DNA of 64,000 nucleotides from Cupriavidus numazuensis (GTDB taxonomy: Bacteria > Pseudomonadota > Gammaproteobacteria > Burkholderiales > Burkholderiaceae). Within the stretch, counting starts at the first letter, position 1, and the number at the start of each line of letters is the position of its first letter. The DNA lies in assembly GCF_905397435.1 (NCBI RefSeq), contig NZ_CAJPVI010000047.1:1-64000 (forward strand), given 5' to 3'. Position numbers and translations under genes: made by a program. The notes under the pieces are model-generated. The model was given only the letters and a program-made list of their open reading frames with translations. It did not search any database and was not told the DNA's origin. Shown in pieces: positions 34,662 to 43,571 of the stretch.

Positions 34662-34892
34662 TTAAGGAACACCCAACCAGTGCATAGCTTCCTGACCGAA
34701 AGCGATAGCCGCCAGCACGACCAGCAGCACGACCAACGTAACCGTACTCACATACAGCGTCGCCTTGGCGACTTCGGCATCTTCATCCGAGGTGTGTCGA
34801 TGGGTGATTGGTGAAGCATTGCGCGCGGCGGGATGCGGCCAATGGATCCGGCCGGCCAGTTCCCTCAAATGCAGGTCGGTAGGAATACGCAT
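34662..34892 (-). CDS. Small single-helix membrane protein
   Basis: 76 residues. A soluble N-terminal half (MRIPTDLHLRELAGRIHWPH) is followed by an acidic DEDAEVAKATLY and one transmembrane helix (VSTVTLVVLLVVLAAIAFG), ending near QEAMHWLGVP. GAGGAGG lies eight bases before the ATG at 34892; an upstream in-frame GTG at 34901 would overlap that ribosome site and is rejected. Terminated separately. Function unknown. Confidence 0.7.
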   Translation of the reverse strand: MRIPTDLHLRELAGRIHWPHPAARNASPITHRHTSDEDAEVAKATLYVSTVTLVVLLVVLAAIAFGQEAMHWLGVP

Positions 34893-35076
34893 GATCAACA
34901 CCTCCTCGGCGGGAGCCGCGCAGGCCGGGCAACGCGATGGCGCAGGCAGATGGCGTGATTGCGCTGGTCCGCGAATCGCAAGTCGTCAGGTTTCACCCGG
35001 TGCCGCCACCTGCATCTTTACTATAGGCGGCTTGCCGGCAGATGCCAGCCCACGCACATGCGGCGGAAACAGCGGC

Positions 35077-35724
35077 TCACTCCGTCACCGGCGGAGGTGA
35101 AGGTTCGCTTGCGTCGGAGACCTCGCCAGCAGCCAGCCTGGCTTCACGCGCCCGGAGTTCCGCGAGCATGTTGCAGAACAGGGCGCCTTGTTCCAGCGCA
35201 TCGTCGAGCGCCACGTGGGTGTGGGGAAGCGGATCTTTCCAGGCGTCCGGAAACGCCGGCTTGACGGTCTTGCGGTATGGCAGGCCGGTCAGCGCGAAGC
35301 CCAGCGTCTTGACGTCGAGCGCGGCCCAGCCGAACGGCGAGCGGCCGACGAAGCGCATCATGTACCAGAACATCCACGTGAAATCGAAGCCGGCCGGGAA
35401 CGCCACGAACACGGGCTTGCCGGGCAGGCTCTCGACCCACTCGACGTAGCGGACCATCGCTTCCTCGGGCCGCTGCAGGTCGCGCCGGCAGGCGGTCCAG
35501 GCTTCAGGCTGCGTTTCCCACCATTGCATCTGGACCGGATGGCCAACCGCGCCGGGCAAGGTCTCCAGGTTGGCCGAGAATGTGCCGACCACGGTCTTGT
35601 CGGCGAGCATGGCGGCCGATGCAAACGAGAGCATCGAATGCGGGCCGGGGATCGGTCCGTCAGCCTCGATGTCGGTGCTGACGTAGATCTCCGGGCGGGT
35701 GTCGGGAGCTTGCCGCTTGGCCAT
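35077..35724 (-). CDS. DnaQ-fold 3'-5' exonuclease-like protein
   Basis: 215 residues from the ATG of [12 protein letters not shown]. The N-terminal [20 protein letters not shown] matches exonuclease motif I with an acidic pair (DIEADG); a middle segment [20 protein letters not shown] corresponds to motif II, and [14 protein letters not shown] to motif III with its histidine and aspartate. The C-terminal 25 residues are low-complexity. Such proteins trim RNA or DNA ends; substrate not known. The frame extends upstream to 35802 into the next gene's end, so that start is not used. Confidence 0.83.
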   Translation of the reverse strand: MAKRQAPDTRPEIYVSTDIEADGPIPGPHSMLSFASAAMLADKTVVGTFSANLETLPGAVGHPVQMQWWETQPEAWTACRRDLQRPEEAMVRYVEWVESLPGKPVFVAFPAGFDFTWMFWYMMRFVGRSPFGWAALDVKTLGFALTGLPYRKTVKPAFPDAWKDPLPHTHVALDDALEQGALFCNMLAELRAREARLAAGEVSDASEPSPPPVTE

Positions 35725-35749
35725 GGCGCTTGCGGGAGCGGCCTGTGGA

Positions 35750-36400
35750 TCAGGCTGCGTCGATGAGGTGATCGGCCACGAACGGGTTGCTACGACGCTC
35801 ATCGCCGAATGTGGATACCGGGCCGTGGCCCGGGATGAACGTCACGTCCTCGCCCAGCGGCCACAGGCGCGTGCGGATCGAGCGGACCAGGTCCGCATGA
35901 TTGCCGCGCGGGAAATCCGTGCGGCCGATCGAGCCGGCAAACAGCACGTCGCCGACCACGGCGAGCCGGTTGGCGCGCGAGAAGAACACCACGTGGCCGG
36001 GCGTGTGGCCGGGGCAGTGGTAGACCTCGAGCGTCTCGCCGCCGAACTGGACCGTATCACCGTCCTGCAACCAGCGATTGGGCTCGAACACCTCGGCCTG
36101 GCCGAAGCCGAAGCGGCGCGTTTGCTCGGGAAGCTGGTCGATCCAGAAGCGTTCGTCCTCGTGCGGGCCTTCGATCGGGATGCCGAGCTGGCGCGACAGC
36201 GCCGCGGCGCCCGCACAATGATCGACGTGGCCATGCGTGAGGAAGATCTTTTCCAGCGTCACGCCCTGTTCCTTCACGGCCTCCAGGATACGGTCCAGGT
36301 CGCCGCCGGGATCGCAGACGGCGGCCTTGCCGGTGTGCTCGTCGATCAGCAGCGAACAGTTTTGCTGGAAGGGCGTGACGGGGATCAGCAGGGCTTTCAT
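35750..36400 (-). CDS. YcbL-like metallo-beta-lactamase-fold hydrolase (glyoxalase II-related)
   Basis: 216 residues, cytoplasmic. The dinuclear metal motif THGHVDH gives H56, H58, D60 and H61; further ligands are in [29 protein letters not shown] and [15 protein letters not shown]. Related to type II glyoxalases (hydroxyacylglutathione hydrolase) but shorter, lacking the C-terminal glutathione-binding helices, as in YcbL. Immediately upstream of the exonuclease-like gene on the same strand. Confidence 0.9.
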   Translation of the reverse strand: MKALLIPVTPFQQNCSLLIDEHTGKAAVCDPGGDLDRILEAVKEQGVTLEKIFLTHGHVDHCAGAAALSRQLGIPIEGPHEDERFWIDQLPEQTRRFGFGQAEVFEPNRWLQDGDTVQFGGETLEVYHCPGHTPGHVVFFSRANRLAVVGDVLFAGSIGRTDFPRGNHADLVRSIRTRLWPLGEDVTFIPGHGPVSTFGDERRSNPFVADHLIDAA

Positions 36401-36540
36401 GGGTGTCTTTTCGTGGGCCGCGACAGGCTCGGTCGCATGCGGCAGGTTGTGCCGGCATTGTAGCGCCGGCAGGCGGAAGGGCCGCCGGCGAGATCTAAAA
36501 GCGCCTCTTAAATCACCACACTCAGAAAATATTGTGTCGG

Positions 36541-36603
36541 CCGCAATCCCTTGCCAGGCGGTGGATTGCGGCGAATTGAGGGGCCATTCGTGCGAGATCG
36601 CAC
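36541..36603. promoter_or_regulatory. Two perfect dyads upstream of rlpA
   Basis: CCGCAATCC/GGATTGCGG (36541-36549 and 36563-36571) and GTGCGA-GA-TCGCAC (36590-36603) lie 60-120 bases before the rlpA start. The spacer 36401-36660 otherwise shows only an AT-rich promoter-like part just before the gene. They may be protein-binding sites; no regulator can be assigned. Confidence 0.4.
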
Positions 36604-36660
36604 ATAATTCGTAACAAAATCAATGCTATAGCCGGAACAGTACGATGTTAGACTCGCGCG

Positions 36661-37404
36661 ATGAACTGGATTCTGCCGATCTTCTCCGGCTGGCAGCGGC
36701 TGGCAAAACTGGGCACATGCACGGCATGTGCCGCGGTTCTGGCCGCCTGTGCGACGCCGCCCGAGGGCGGCAGTTCTGCCGATGCCGGGACCTCTGGCGC
36801 GGTGCCGACCAAGGCTGCCCGCGCGCCCAAAATTGCCAAGGCCGACAAGCCCGATACCGGCAGCTGGAACCTGTTTGGCCTCGATCAGGACGACAGCAGC
36901 CTGAGCGGCCGTTCGCTCGACGGCCTGCGCGCCGACATGGGCTCGTTCGAGCAACGCGGCATGGCGTCCTGGTACGGCAAGGGCTTCCATGGCCGCAAGA
37001 CCGCCAACGGTGAACGCTTTGACATGCGCGCGATGACCGCGGCGCATCCGTCGCTGCCGCTCGACAGCTGGGTGCTCGTGCGCAACCTGCGCAACAACAA
37101 GGTGGCCGTGCTGCGCATCAACGACCGCGGTCCGTACCACGGTAACCGCGTGCTCGACGTGTCCTATGGCGCCGCCCGCCGCCTGGGCTTTGTCGACCAC
37201 GGCGCCACGCAGGTCGAAATCCGGCGCTTGTCGCGCACGGAAGTCGCCGCGCTGGGCCCGCAGTTTGACGCAGGTGGCAATGAAGCCGGCGATGGCGCTG
37301 GCGATGACGACGTCGCTGTGCCGGAACTGGCCAACTCGTTGGCACCGACCAAGGGCAAGTCGTCCGCGAAGGCCAGGTCTACGGCCAAGCGCAAGCGCCA
37401 CTGA
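36661..37404 (+). CDS. rlpA: RlpA-like lipoprotein, septal ring lytic transglycosylase family
   Basis: 247 residues. A lipoprotein signal ends at C30 (VLAAC). The double-psi beta-barrel domain (about 98-190) has GMASWYGKGFHGRKTANGE, FDMRAMTAAHPSLPL and RINDRGPYHGNRVLDVS, the conserved substrate residues. RlpA cleaves peptidoglycan strands lacking stem peptides at the division septum in Pseudomonas. The SPOR domain of E. coli RlpA is absent; the C-terminal 55 residues are low-complexity and lysine-rich. No strong ribosome site precedes the ATG. Confidence 0.9.
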   Translation: MNWILPIFSGWQRLAKLGTCTACAAVLAACATPPEGGSSADAGTSGAVPTKAARAPKIAKADKPDTGSWNLFGLDQDDSSLSGRSLDGLRADMGSFEQRGMASWYGKGFHGRKTANGERFDMRAMTAAHPSLPLDSWVLVRNLRNNKVAVLRINDRGPYHGNRVLDVSYGAARRLGFVDHGATQVEIRRLSRTEVAALGPQFDAGGNEAGDGAGDDDVAVPELANSLAPTKGKSSAKARSTAKRKRH

Positions 37405-37476
37405 TGCGGCGCGGGCCGACGCATGCCGCCACGCGCTCCGGCCCGTCCCACCGCCTTCCTCTTTCCCAGCTTCGCT

Positions 37477-38376
37477 TCAGTCTCCGCCGCGCTGCGCCAG
37501 CGCCAGCTTGTACAGCGCATCGGTACTCGCACCGGTGATCGCGGCAGCCAGCTTGGCCGCGCGCTTGGCGGGCAATTCCGCCAGCAGCAGAGACAGCACG
37601 CGCTGTGCTTGCGCGTCGGGCGCCCCGTCATCGGCCGCGTTCGCCGCGGCACCCTCCACCACCAGCACGAATTCGCCCTTGGCGCGCGTGGCTTCGCCCG
37701 CCAGCCATGCCGGCGCCTCGGCCACGGTCATCACCGGGGTCTCCTCGAACAGCTTGGTCAGTTCGCGCCCGACCAGCAGCCGGCGCGTGGGCGGCAGGCC
37801 CGCGGCCAACGCGGCCAGTGTCTCGGCGATGCGGTGCGGCGCTTCGTACAGGACCCAGGCGTGGTCGAGCGAGGCCAGCGCGGCAATGGCTTCGCCGCGT
37901 GCCTTGGGTTTGCTCGGCAGGAAGCCGACGAAGGTGAAGCGGCCGGCGCCGGTGTCGAGCATTTCGCCAGCGACCGACAGCGCCGCCACGGCGGCACTGG
38001 GGCCGGGCAGTGGCACCACTGGCAGGCCCGCGGCGCGCACTGCCTCGACCAACCGTGCGCCGGGATCGGAAATGCCCGGCGTGCCGGCATCCGACACATA
38101 GGCAATGCACTCGCCCGCAGCCAGGCGCTGCACGATGCGGCCTGCCGCTTCGCGCTCGTTGTGCTCGTGCACGGCGACCAGCGGGCGCTGCAGGCCCACG
38201 CGCGACAGCAGTTGGCCGGTGTTGCGCGTGTCTTCGCACGCGATGGCGTCGGCCAGCCCCAGCACATGCAGCGCACGCAGCGACAGGTCCGCCACATTGC
38301 CGATCGGAGTCGCCACGACATACAGCGTGCCGGCCGGGTACGACTGGCCGGCCGCCAGCGAGATCCAGTCACTCAT
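37477..38376 (-). CDS. rsmI: 16S rRNA (cytidine-1402-2'-O)-methyltransferase RsmI
   Basis: SAM-dependent methyltransferase that modifies C1402 in the ribosomal decoding site. 299 residues from the ATG of MSDWISLAAG, preceded by GGAAG; an ATG 24 bases upstream would overlap yraN and is less likely. Tetrapyrrole-methylase fold motifs: LYVVATPIGNVADLSLRAL, CEDTRNTGQLL, YVSDAGTPGISDPG and PLPGPSAAVAALSVAG. Divergent from yraN with only 11 bases between start codons. Confidence 0.95.
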   Translation of the reverse strand: MSDWISLAAGQSYPAGTLYVVATPIGNVADLSLRALHVLGLADAIACEDTRNTGQLLSRVGLQRPLVAVHEHNEREAAGRIVQRLAAGECIAYVSDAGTPGISDPGARLVEAVRAAGLPVVPLPGPSAAVAALSVAGEMLDTGAGRFTFVGFLPSKPKARGEAIAALASLDHAWVLYEAPHRIAETLAALAAGLPPTRRLLVGRELTKLFEETPVMTVAEAPAWLAGEATRAKGEFVLVVEGAAANAADDGAPDAQAQRVLSLLLAELPAKRAAKLAAAITGASTDALYKLALAQRGGD

Positions 38377-38387
38377 GAGAACTTCCG

Positions 38388-38771
38388 TTGATTCCATCAT
38401 TCAAAAGCACGACGCAGGCACGCGGCGCGCTGGCTGAGGACCGCGCGCTCGCTCACCTGCAGCGGCACGGCCTGCAGCCCGTGGTGCGCAATTATCGCTG
38501 CAAAGGCGGCGAGATCGACCTGGTCATGCGCGCGCCGGACGGCACGCTGGTATTTATAGAGGTGCGCCAGCGCAGCGCGAGCGCGTTTGGCGGCGCCGCG
38601 GCCAGCGTGACGCCGGCCAAGCAGCGACGCGTGGTACTGGCGGCGCTGCACTACCTGTCTACGCTGGCGCAGCAGCCACCGTGCCGGTTCGACGTGGTAG
38701 CGCTGGCGCCGGGCCGGCTGGAATGGCTGCAGCATGCGTTCGATCTCGACACGGCCGGCGAGATCGGCTGA
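38388..38771 (+). CDS. yraN: UPF0102 family protein YraN
   Basis: 127 residues, predicted endonuclease-like fold. Family signature: GEIDLVMRAPDGTLVFIEVRQRS, with the acidic D and E-x-R pattern of PD-(D/E)XK nucleases, after ALAEDRALAHLQRHG. The only in-frame start that includes the conserved N-terminal part is TTG at 38388, because a stop lies four codons before it. The rsmI-yraN-diaA-dolP neighbourhood is conserved widely in proteobacteria. Exact role unknown. Confidence 0.9.
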   Translation: MIPSFKSTTQARGALAEDRALAHLQRHGLQPVVRNYRCKGGEIDLVMRAPDGTLVFIEVRQRSASAFGGAAASVTPAKQRRVVLAALHYLSTLAQQPPCRFDVVALAPGRLEWLQHAFDLDTAGEIG

Positions 38772-38811
38772 GTGCGGTTCGGCGGCCGCGCTGGTTCATA
38801 ATGCGCGGTAA

Positions 38812-39444
<633 letters not shown>

Positions 39445-39474
39445 TCCACTTACCCCAGCTACAGCAAGGACAGC

Positions 39475-40293
39475 ATGAAGAATCTGCCTTTCCAGGCCTC
39501 CCGCCTGACCCGCATTGCAATGACAGCCGCCGTGCTCGCGGTTGGCACCACCCAGCTCGCCGGCTGCTTCCCGGTGATGGCCGGCGCCGTGGCCAGCGGC
39601 GTCGCGGTGGCCACCGACCGTCGCCCGACCGCCACGCAGACCGTGGACCGCGGGCTGCAGATGGAGGCCGACAGCACCCTTAGCTCGCGCTACAACGGCC
39701 AGGCGCGCGTGAGCGTCACCGTGTTCAACCGCAAGGTCCTGCTGACCGGCGAAGCCGCGAACGACAACGTGAAGCAGCAGGTCGACCAGTACGTGCGCGG
39801 CCTGCCGAATGCGCGCGTGGTCGTCAACGAACTGGAAATCACGTCTTCGCCGTCGTTCATGACGCAGACCCAGGACACCTACCTGACCAGCGCAGTCAAG
39901 ACCCAGCTCATGACCGCCGAGGGCGTGCCGTCGAACTCCATCAAGATCACCACCGACAAGGGCGTGGTCTACCTGCTGGGCATCGTCACCACGACCGAGG
40001 GCGACCGCGCCACGGAAGTCGCCCGCAATACGAGCGGCGTCACCAAGGTGGTCAAGGCTTTCGATTACGTGAGCGAAGCCGAACGCGCGCGCCTGGACCA
40101 GGCCTCTACCTCGCAGAATCCGCAGCCGGACGGGACCGTCGGCACACCGGCACCGGTGCAATCGGTGCCGGGCGTGGGTGGTCCGGTCAATGCGCCGGCC
40201 AACTCGTCGGCTGCCAATGGCGCTGTCGCGACCCCGGTGACTGCGCCGGTGACCTCGCCGGTGGCGCTGCCGCCGGGCCGCAGCCTGCCCTGA
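39475..40293 (+). CDS. dolP: BON-domain outer-membrane lipoprotein (DolP/YraP-like)
   Basis: 272 residues. A lipoprotein signal ends at C31 (LAGC). Two BON domains follow, about 60-118 (VSVTVFNRKVLLTGEAAND) and 135-200 (IKITTDKGVVYLLGIVTTTE), as in DolP, which supports outer-membrane integrity. The C-terminal 65 residues are an extra proline/alanine/valine-rich tail absent from E. coli DolP. The gene follows diaA by 30 bases, the conserved order. Confidence 0.9.
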   Translation: MKNLPFQASRLTRIAMTAAVLAVGTTQLAGCFPVMAGAVASGVAVATDRRPTATQTVDRGLQMEADSTLSSRYNGQARVSVTVFNRKVLLTGEAANDNVKQQVDQYVRGLPNARVVVNELEITSSPSFMTQTQDTYLTSAVKTQLMTAEGVPSNSIKITTDKGVVYLLGIVTTTEGDRATEVARNTSGVTKVVKAFDYVSEAERARLDQASTSQNPQPDGTVGTPAPVQSVPGVGGPVNAPANSSAANGAVATPVTAPVTSPVALPPGRSLP

Positions 40294-40422
40294 GCAGGAC
40301 CTGGCCTCTGCGTCGGGCAGCGACTGGCTGCCTGACGTCATGCGTATTTCGCTCCACCCGCCCCCGCGCGATGTGATACGGTTGCCACGCGCCGCCCGCC
40401 GGGCGGACCCCGGAGCGAGACC

Positions 40423-40749
40423 ATGACAAGGATCCCCATGCCGGCGGCACTGGCCGCGCTGGCCTTGCCGATTGCGTGCGGCGCCGCTTCCGCGGCCGAT
40501 ACAGACCCCTCGGCACTGCGCGCCCGCAACCACGCCGCTGCCTGCACCAGTTGCCATGGCCCGCAGGGCCGCCCGCCTGCGGGTAGTCCAATTCCGGCGC
40601 TGGCCGGACGTCCCCAGTCCGAACTCGTTACCCAGATGCAGGCGTTCAAGGCCGGGACGCGTCCGGCCACCGTCATGCACCAGATCGCCAAGGGCTACAG
40701 CGACGAGCAGATCACGGCCATCGCGGCGTGGTTCGCCGCCGTCAGGTAG
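40423..40749 (+). CDS. soxE: Cytochrome c subunit of flavocytochrome c (SoxE/FccA type)
   Basis: 108 residues. A Sec signal (about 1-25, ending CGAASAA) precedes one haem-c motif C-T-S-C-H, and the distal methionine is likely in MHQIAKGYSDEQITAIAAWFA. GGAGCGAGACC precedes the ATG. It is followed after nine bases by the flavoprotein gene, so the two form a periplasmic flavocytochrome c that oxidises sulfide or assists the Sox system. Named soxE for the sox context; fccA is the equivalent. Confidence 0.85.
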   Translation: MTRIPMPAALAALALPIACGAASAADTDPSALRARNHAAACTSCHGPQGRPPAGSPIPALAGRPQSELVTQMQAFKAGTRPATVMHQIAKGYSDEQITAIAAWFAAVR

Positions 40750-40758
40750 GAGCGCGCC

Positions 40759-42018
40759 ATGCAACGACGCAACTTTCTGAAGGCGGCCGCCGGCGCCGCT
40801 GCACTGGGTACGCTCGGCGCGCGCGCGGCAGCGCCGGCAAAGGTTGTAGTGGTCGGCGGCGGCTACGGCGGTGCCACGGCGGCGCGCTACCTGCGGGAGT
40901 GGAGCGGTAACGCCATCGACGTCACGCTGGTGGAGCCGAACGCAGCCTTCGTGTCGTGCCCGCTGTCCAATCTGGTGATCGGCGGCAGCCGGCGCATGGA
41001 AGACATCACCGTGCCATACGACGCGCTGGTGCGCCGCCATGGCGTGAAACTCGTGCGCGACAGCGCCGTCGCCATCGATCCCGGCAAACGCACCGTGCGC
41101 CTCGCCGGCGACGCGACGCTGCCCTATGACCGCCTGGTGCTCTCGCCCGGCGTCGACATGATGAGCGACGCGCTGCCGGGGCTGCAGCAACCCGGCGGCG
41201 ATCAGATCCTGCACGCATGGAAGGCCGGTCCGCAGACGCTCGCACTGCGCCGCCAGCTCGAAGCGATGCGCGACGGCGGGACCTTTGTCATCAGCATCCC
41301 GCTTGCGCCTTACCGCTGCCCGCCGGGCCCGTACGAGCGCGCGTGCCAGGTCGCGCACTATTTCAGCCGGCACAAGCCCCGCAGCAAGGTGCTGATCCTC
41401 GATGCGAATCCGGACATCACCTCCAAGGCAGCGCTGTTCCGCCAGGTGTGGGCGACGCAATACAAGGGCATGGTCGAGTACCGGCCGCAGTACAACGCGG
41501 TTGACGTCGATCCGGCGACACGCACGCTCAAGTTCGACGTGCAGGACGATGAGCGCGCCGACGTGCTTAACGTGCTGCCGCCGCAGCGTGCGGGTGCCAT
41601 TGCCGTATCGGCGGGGCTGGCGACTGCCAATGGCCGTTGGTGCGAGGTCGATTTCCTCACCTTCGAATCGCTCACCGTGCCCAAAATCCATGTGCTCGGC
41701 GACGCCATCCAGATCGCTCCGCTGATGCCCAAGTCGGGGCATATGGCGAATCAGCACGGCAAGGTGACGGCCGCAGCCATCGTCGCGCTGCTGTCGGGCG
41801 GGACGCCCGATGCGGAGCCGCTCTACAACAACACCTGCTACAGCTTCACGTCCGACCGCGAAGCCGTGCATGTGGCAAGCGTGCATCGCTACGATGCGGC
41901 GCAGAAGACGATGATCACGGTGCCTGGATCGGGCGGATTGTCGGCCGCGCCGAACACGCCCGAGGGCGACCTGGCCCTGGCCTGGGCGAAGAGCATTTGG
42001 GCCGACATGCTGGGCTAG
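40759..42018 (+). CDS. soxF: Flavoprotein subunit of sulfide dehydrogenase (SoxF/FccB)
   Basis: 419-residue FAD protein exported by Tat: MQRRNFLKAAAGAAALGTLG. The FAD dinucleotide motif is VVVGGGYGGATAARYLR, and the redox-active cysteines appear in FVSCPLSNLVIGG and YNNTCYSFTSD. Other family parts are HVLGDAIQIAPLMPKSGHMANQHG. It oxidises sulfide at the flavin and passes electrons to the cytochrome encoded just upstream. In Sox bacteria SoxEF is accessory and can reactivate inactive SoxYZ. Confidence 0.92.
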   Translation: MQRRNFLKAAAGAAALGTLGARAAAPAKVVVVGGGYGGATAARYLREWSGNAIDVTLVEPNAAFVSCPLSNLVIGGSRRMEDITVPYDALVRRHGVKLVRDSAVAIDPGKRTVRLAGDATLPYDRLVLSPGVDMMSDALPGLQQPGGDQILHAWKAGPQTLALRRQLEAMRDGGTFVISIPLAPYRCPPGPYERACQVAHYFSRHKPRSKVLILDANPDITSKAALFRQVWATQYKGMVEYRPQYNAVDVDPATRTLKFDVQDDERADVLNVLPPQRAGAIAVSAGLATANGRWCEVDFLTFESLTVPKIHVLGDAIQIAPLMPKSGHMANQHGKVTAAAIVALLSGGTPDAEPLYNNTCYSFTSDREAVHVASVHRYDAAQKTMITVPGSGGLSAAPNTPEGDLALAWAKSIWADMLG

Positions 42019-42116
42019 CCATTCGGCAAAAACCGCAAGAACGTGCAATGCCCCGGGCCGGGGCGCTGCTACGCTGGGGCTTTCCGAATCCGCCCCGCGC
42101 TGCACGCCCGTCCGCC

Positions 42117-43010
42117 ATGCAACCCAAAGACCGTCTCCTAGCCCTGGCCATCGTCTGCGTCTGGGGCGTCAACTTTGTCGTCATCAAGGTCGGCTTGGCC
42201 GGCGTCCCGCCGATGCTGCTGGGTGCCTTGCGTTTCTGCCTGGTCGTGTTCCCGGCGATCTTCTTCGTGCCGCGCCCTCGCGTACCCCTGCGCATGCTGC
42301 TGGCCTACGGAGCGACCATCAGCCTCGGGCAGTTCGCGTTCCTGTTCTATGCGATGGCCGTCGGCATGCCGGCCGGGCTCGCCTCGCTGGTGCTGCAGTC
42401 GCAGGTGTTCTTCACGGTCGGCATTGCCGCACTGTGGCTCGGTGAGCCGCTGCGCTGGCATAACGTGGCCGGCATGGTAGTGGCCGCAGGCGGCCTCGTC
42501 CTGATCGGCTCGGGCGCTGCAACGGGTACGGGCGGCATGAGCGTCGCCGGCTTCCTGCTGACGCTGTGCGGCGCGGCGAGCTGGGCGACCGGCAATATCG
42601 TCAGCAAGAAGATCGGCCCCGTCGACCTGCTGGGTCTCGTGGTGTGGGCGGCGCTGATCCCGATCGTGCCGTTCGCGCTGCTGTCGCTGTGGTTCGAAGG
42701 CCCGGCGCGCATTGCCGCCAGCCTGACCCACATCTCCGGATTGGGCGTGTTCGCGGTGCTGTACCTGGCGTTCGCCGCGACGGTGTTCGGCTACACCATG
42801 TGGGGCCGGCTGCTGACGCGCTACCCGGCCAGCCAGGTCGCGCCGCTCACGCTGCTGGTGCCGGTAGTGGGGCTGCTGGCCGCGCATGGGCTGCTTGGCG
42901 AAGACCTGTCGATGCCCCAGTGGCTCGGCGCGGCGGTGGTCATGGCCGGCCTGCTGCTCAATGTCTTCGGCGGCCGCCTGTGGGTAAGCCGGCGCTTCGC
43001 GCGCCGTTGA
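42117..43010 (+). CDS. EamA/DMT-family inner-membrane transporter
   Basis: 297 residues with ten hydrophobic segments in two EamA repeats (about 5-135 and 145-285), e.g. LALAIVCVWGVNFVVIKVGL and VAGFLLTLCGAASWATGNIV. The first repeat contains the usual GLASLVLQSQVFFT. The frame is open upstream to 41637 but overlaps soxF; the ATG of MQPKDRLL is used. Family members export amino acids and other metabolites. Its place between soxF and the regulator gene may mean a sulfur-linked cargo or simple insertion. Confidence 0.88.
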   Translation: MQPKDRLLALAIVCVWGVNFVVIKVGLAGVPPMLLGALRFCLVVFPAIFFVPRPRVPLRMLLAYGATISLGQFAFLFYAMAVGMPAGLASLVLQSQVFFTVGIAALWLGEPLRWHNVAGMVVAAGGLVLIGSGAATGTGGMSVAGFLLTLCGAASWATGNIVSKKIGPVDLLGLVVWAALIPIVPFALLSLWFEGPARIAASLTHISGLGVFAVLYLAFAATVFGYTMWGRLLTRYPASQVAPLTLLVPVVGLLAAHGLLGEDLSMPQWLGAAVVMAGLLLNVFGGRLWVSRRFARR

Positions 43011-43082
43011 TCGACCGCGAGTTCTGGTGCCGCCGTGCGACTGGCGGCACAATCATGCTGTTCTGCATCAATGGGTAAACAC

Positions 43083-43104
43083 TATATGCGCAATCACGCA
43101 TATA
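43083..43104. promoter_or_regulatory. Perfect inverted repeat at the soxR start, candidate SoxR operator
   Basis: TATATGCG-CAATCA-CGCATATA, an AT-rich 8-6-8 perfect dyad, ends 17 bases before the preferred start codon. ArsR-family sulfur regulators (SoxR, SqrR, BigR) bind AT-rich dyads at their own promoters. This one overlaps an alternative ATG at 43086, which argues that the true start is downstream. Confidence 0.65.
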
Positions 43105-43121
43105 CGAATATATTGGACGGC

Positions 43122-43502
43122 ATGGAAGAGCTGGATCGCGTGTTCGAGAAGGTGTCGGGGTATTTCAGCCTGCTGGCGGAGCCAACGCGGCTGAAGATCC
43201 TGCACGCCCTGTGCGATGGCGAGAAGCCGGTGAACACGGTGGTGGAGACGGTGGGTTCGTCCCAGACCAACGTGTCGCGGCATCTCAACGCGATGTACCG
43301 CTCGGGCGTGCTGTCGCGCCGCAAGGAGGCGAACCTTGTGTTCTACGCCATTGCGGACGAAAGCGTGGTGGAGCTGTGCCGCATGGTCTGCGTGCAGGTG
43401 GCCAGCCGGCTGGAGGACAATGCCTTGGCCTCCGGCGCGGTCGACCGCTTCATGACGCAGCCTGCACCGTCCCCCGCCCGCCGGCGCAAGGCCGCGCAGT
43501 AG
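43122..43502 (+). CDS. soxR: ArsR-family transcriptional regulator, SoxR type
   Basis: 126 residues from ATG 43122 (MEELDRVFEKVSGYF); ATG 43086 is an alternative but would place the operator dyad inside the gene. The winged helix reads RLKILHALCDGEKPVNTVVE, SSQTNVSRHLNAMYRSG and a wing with RRKEANLVFYAI. Cysteines C31, C86 and C90 are candidates for the persulfide/thiol switch known in SoxR/SqrR/BigR proteins, although the C31-C90 spacing is shorter than the 66 residues of SqrR. It lies directly before soxC and is the expected repressor of the sox genes. Unrelated to the MerR-type superoxide SoxR. Confidence 0.85.
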   Translation: MEELDRVFEKVSGYFSLLAEPTRLKILHALCDGEKPVNTVVETVGSSQTNVSRHLNAMYRSGVLSRRKEANLVFYAIADESVVELCRMVCVQVASRLEDNALASGAVDRFMTQPAPSPARRRKAAQ

Positions 43503-43571
43503 TCTCGCTCTTCCTGCAAACCGCATCAGAACAGGCGCGCCGCCACCGCGGACGTGCCGGAGGAGACGGCA

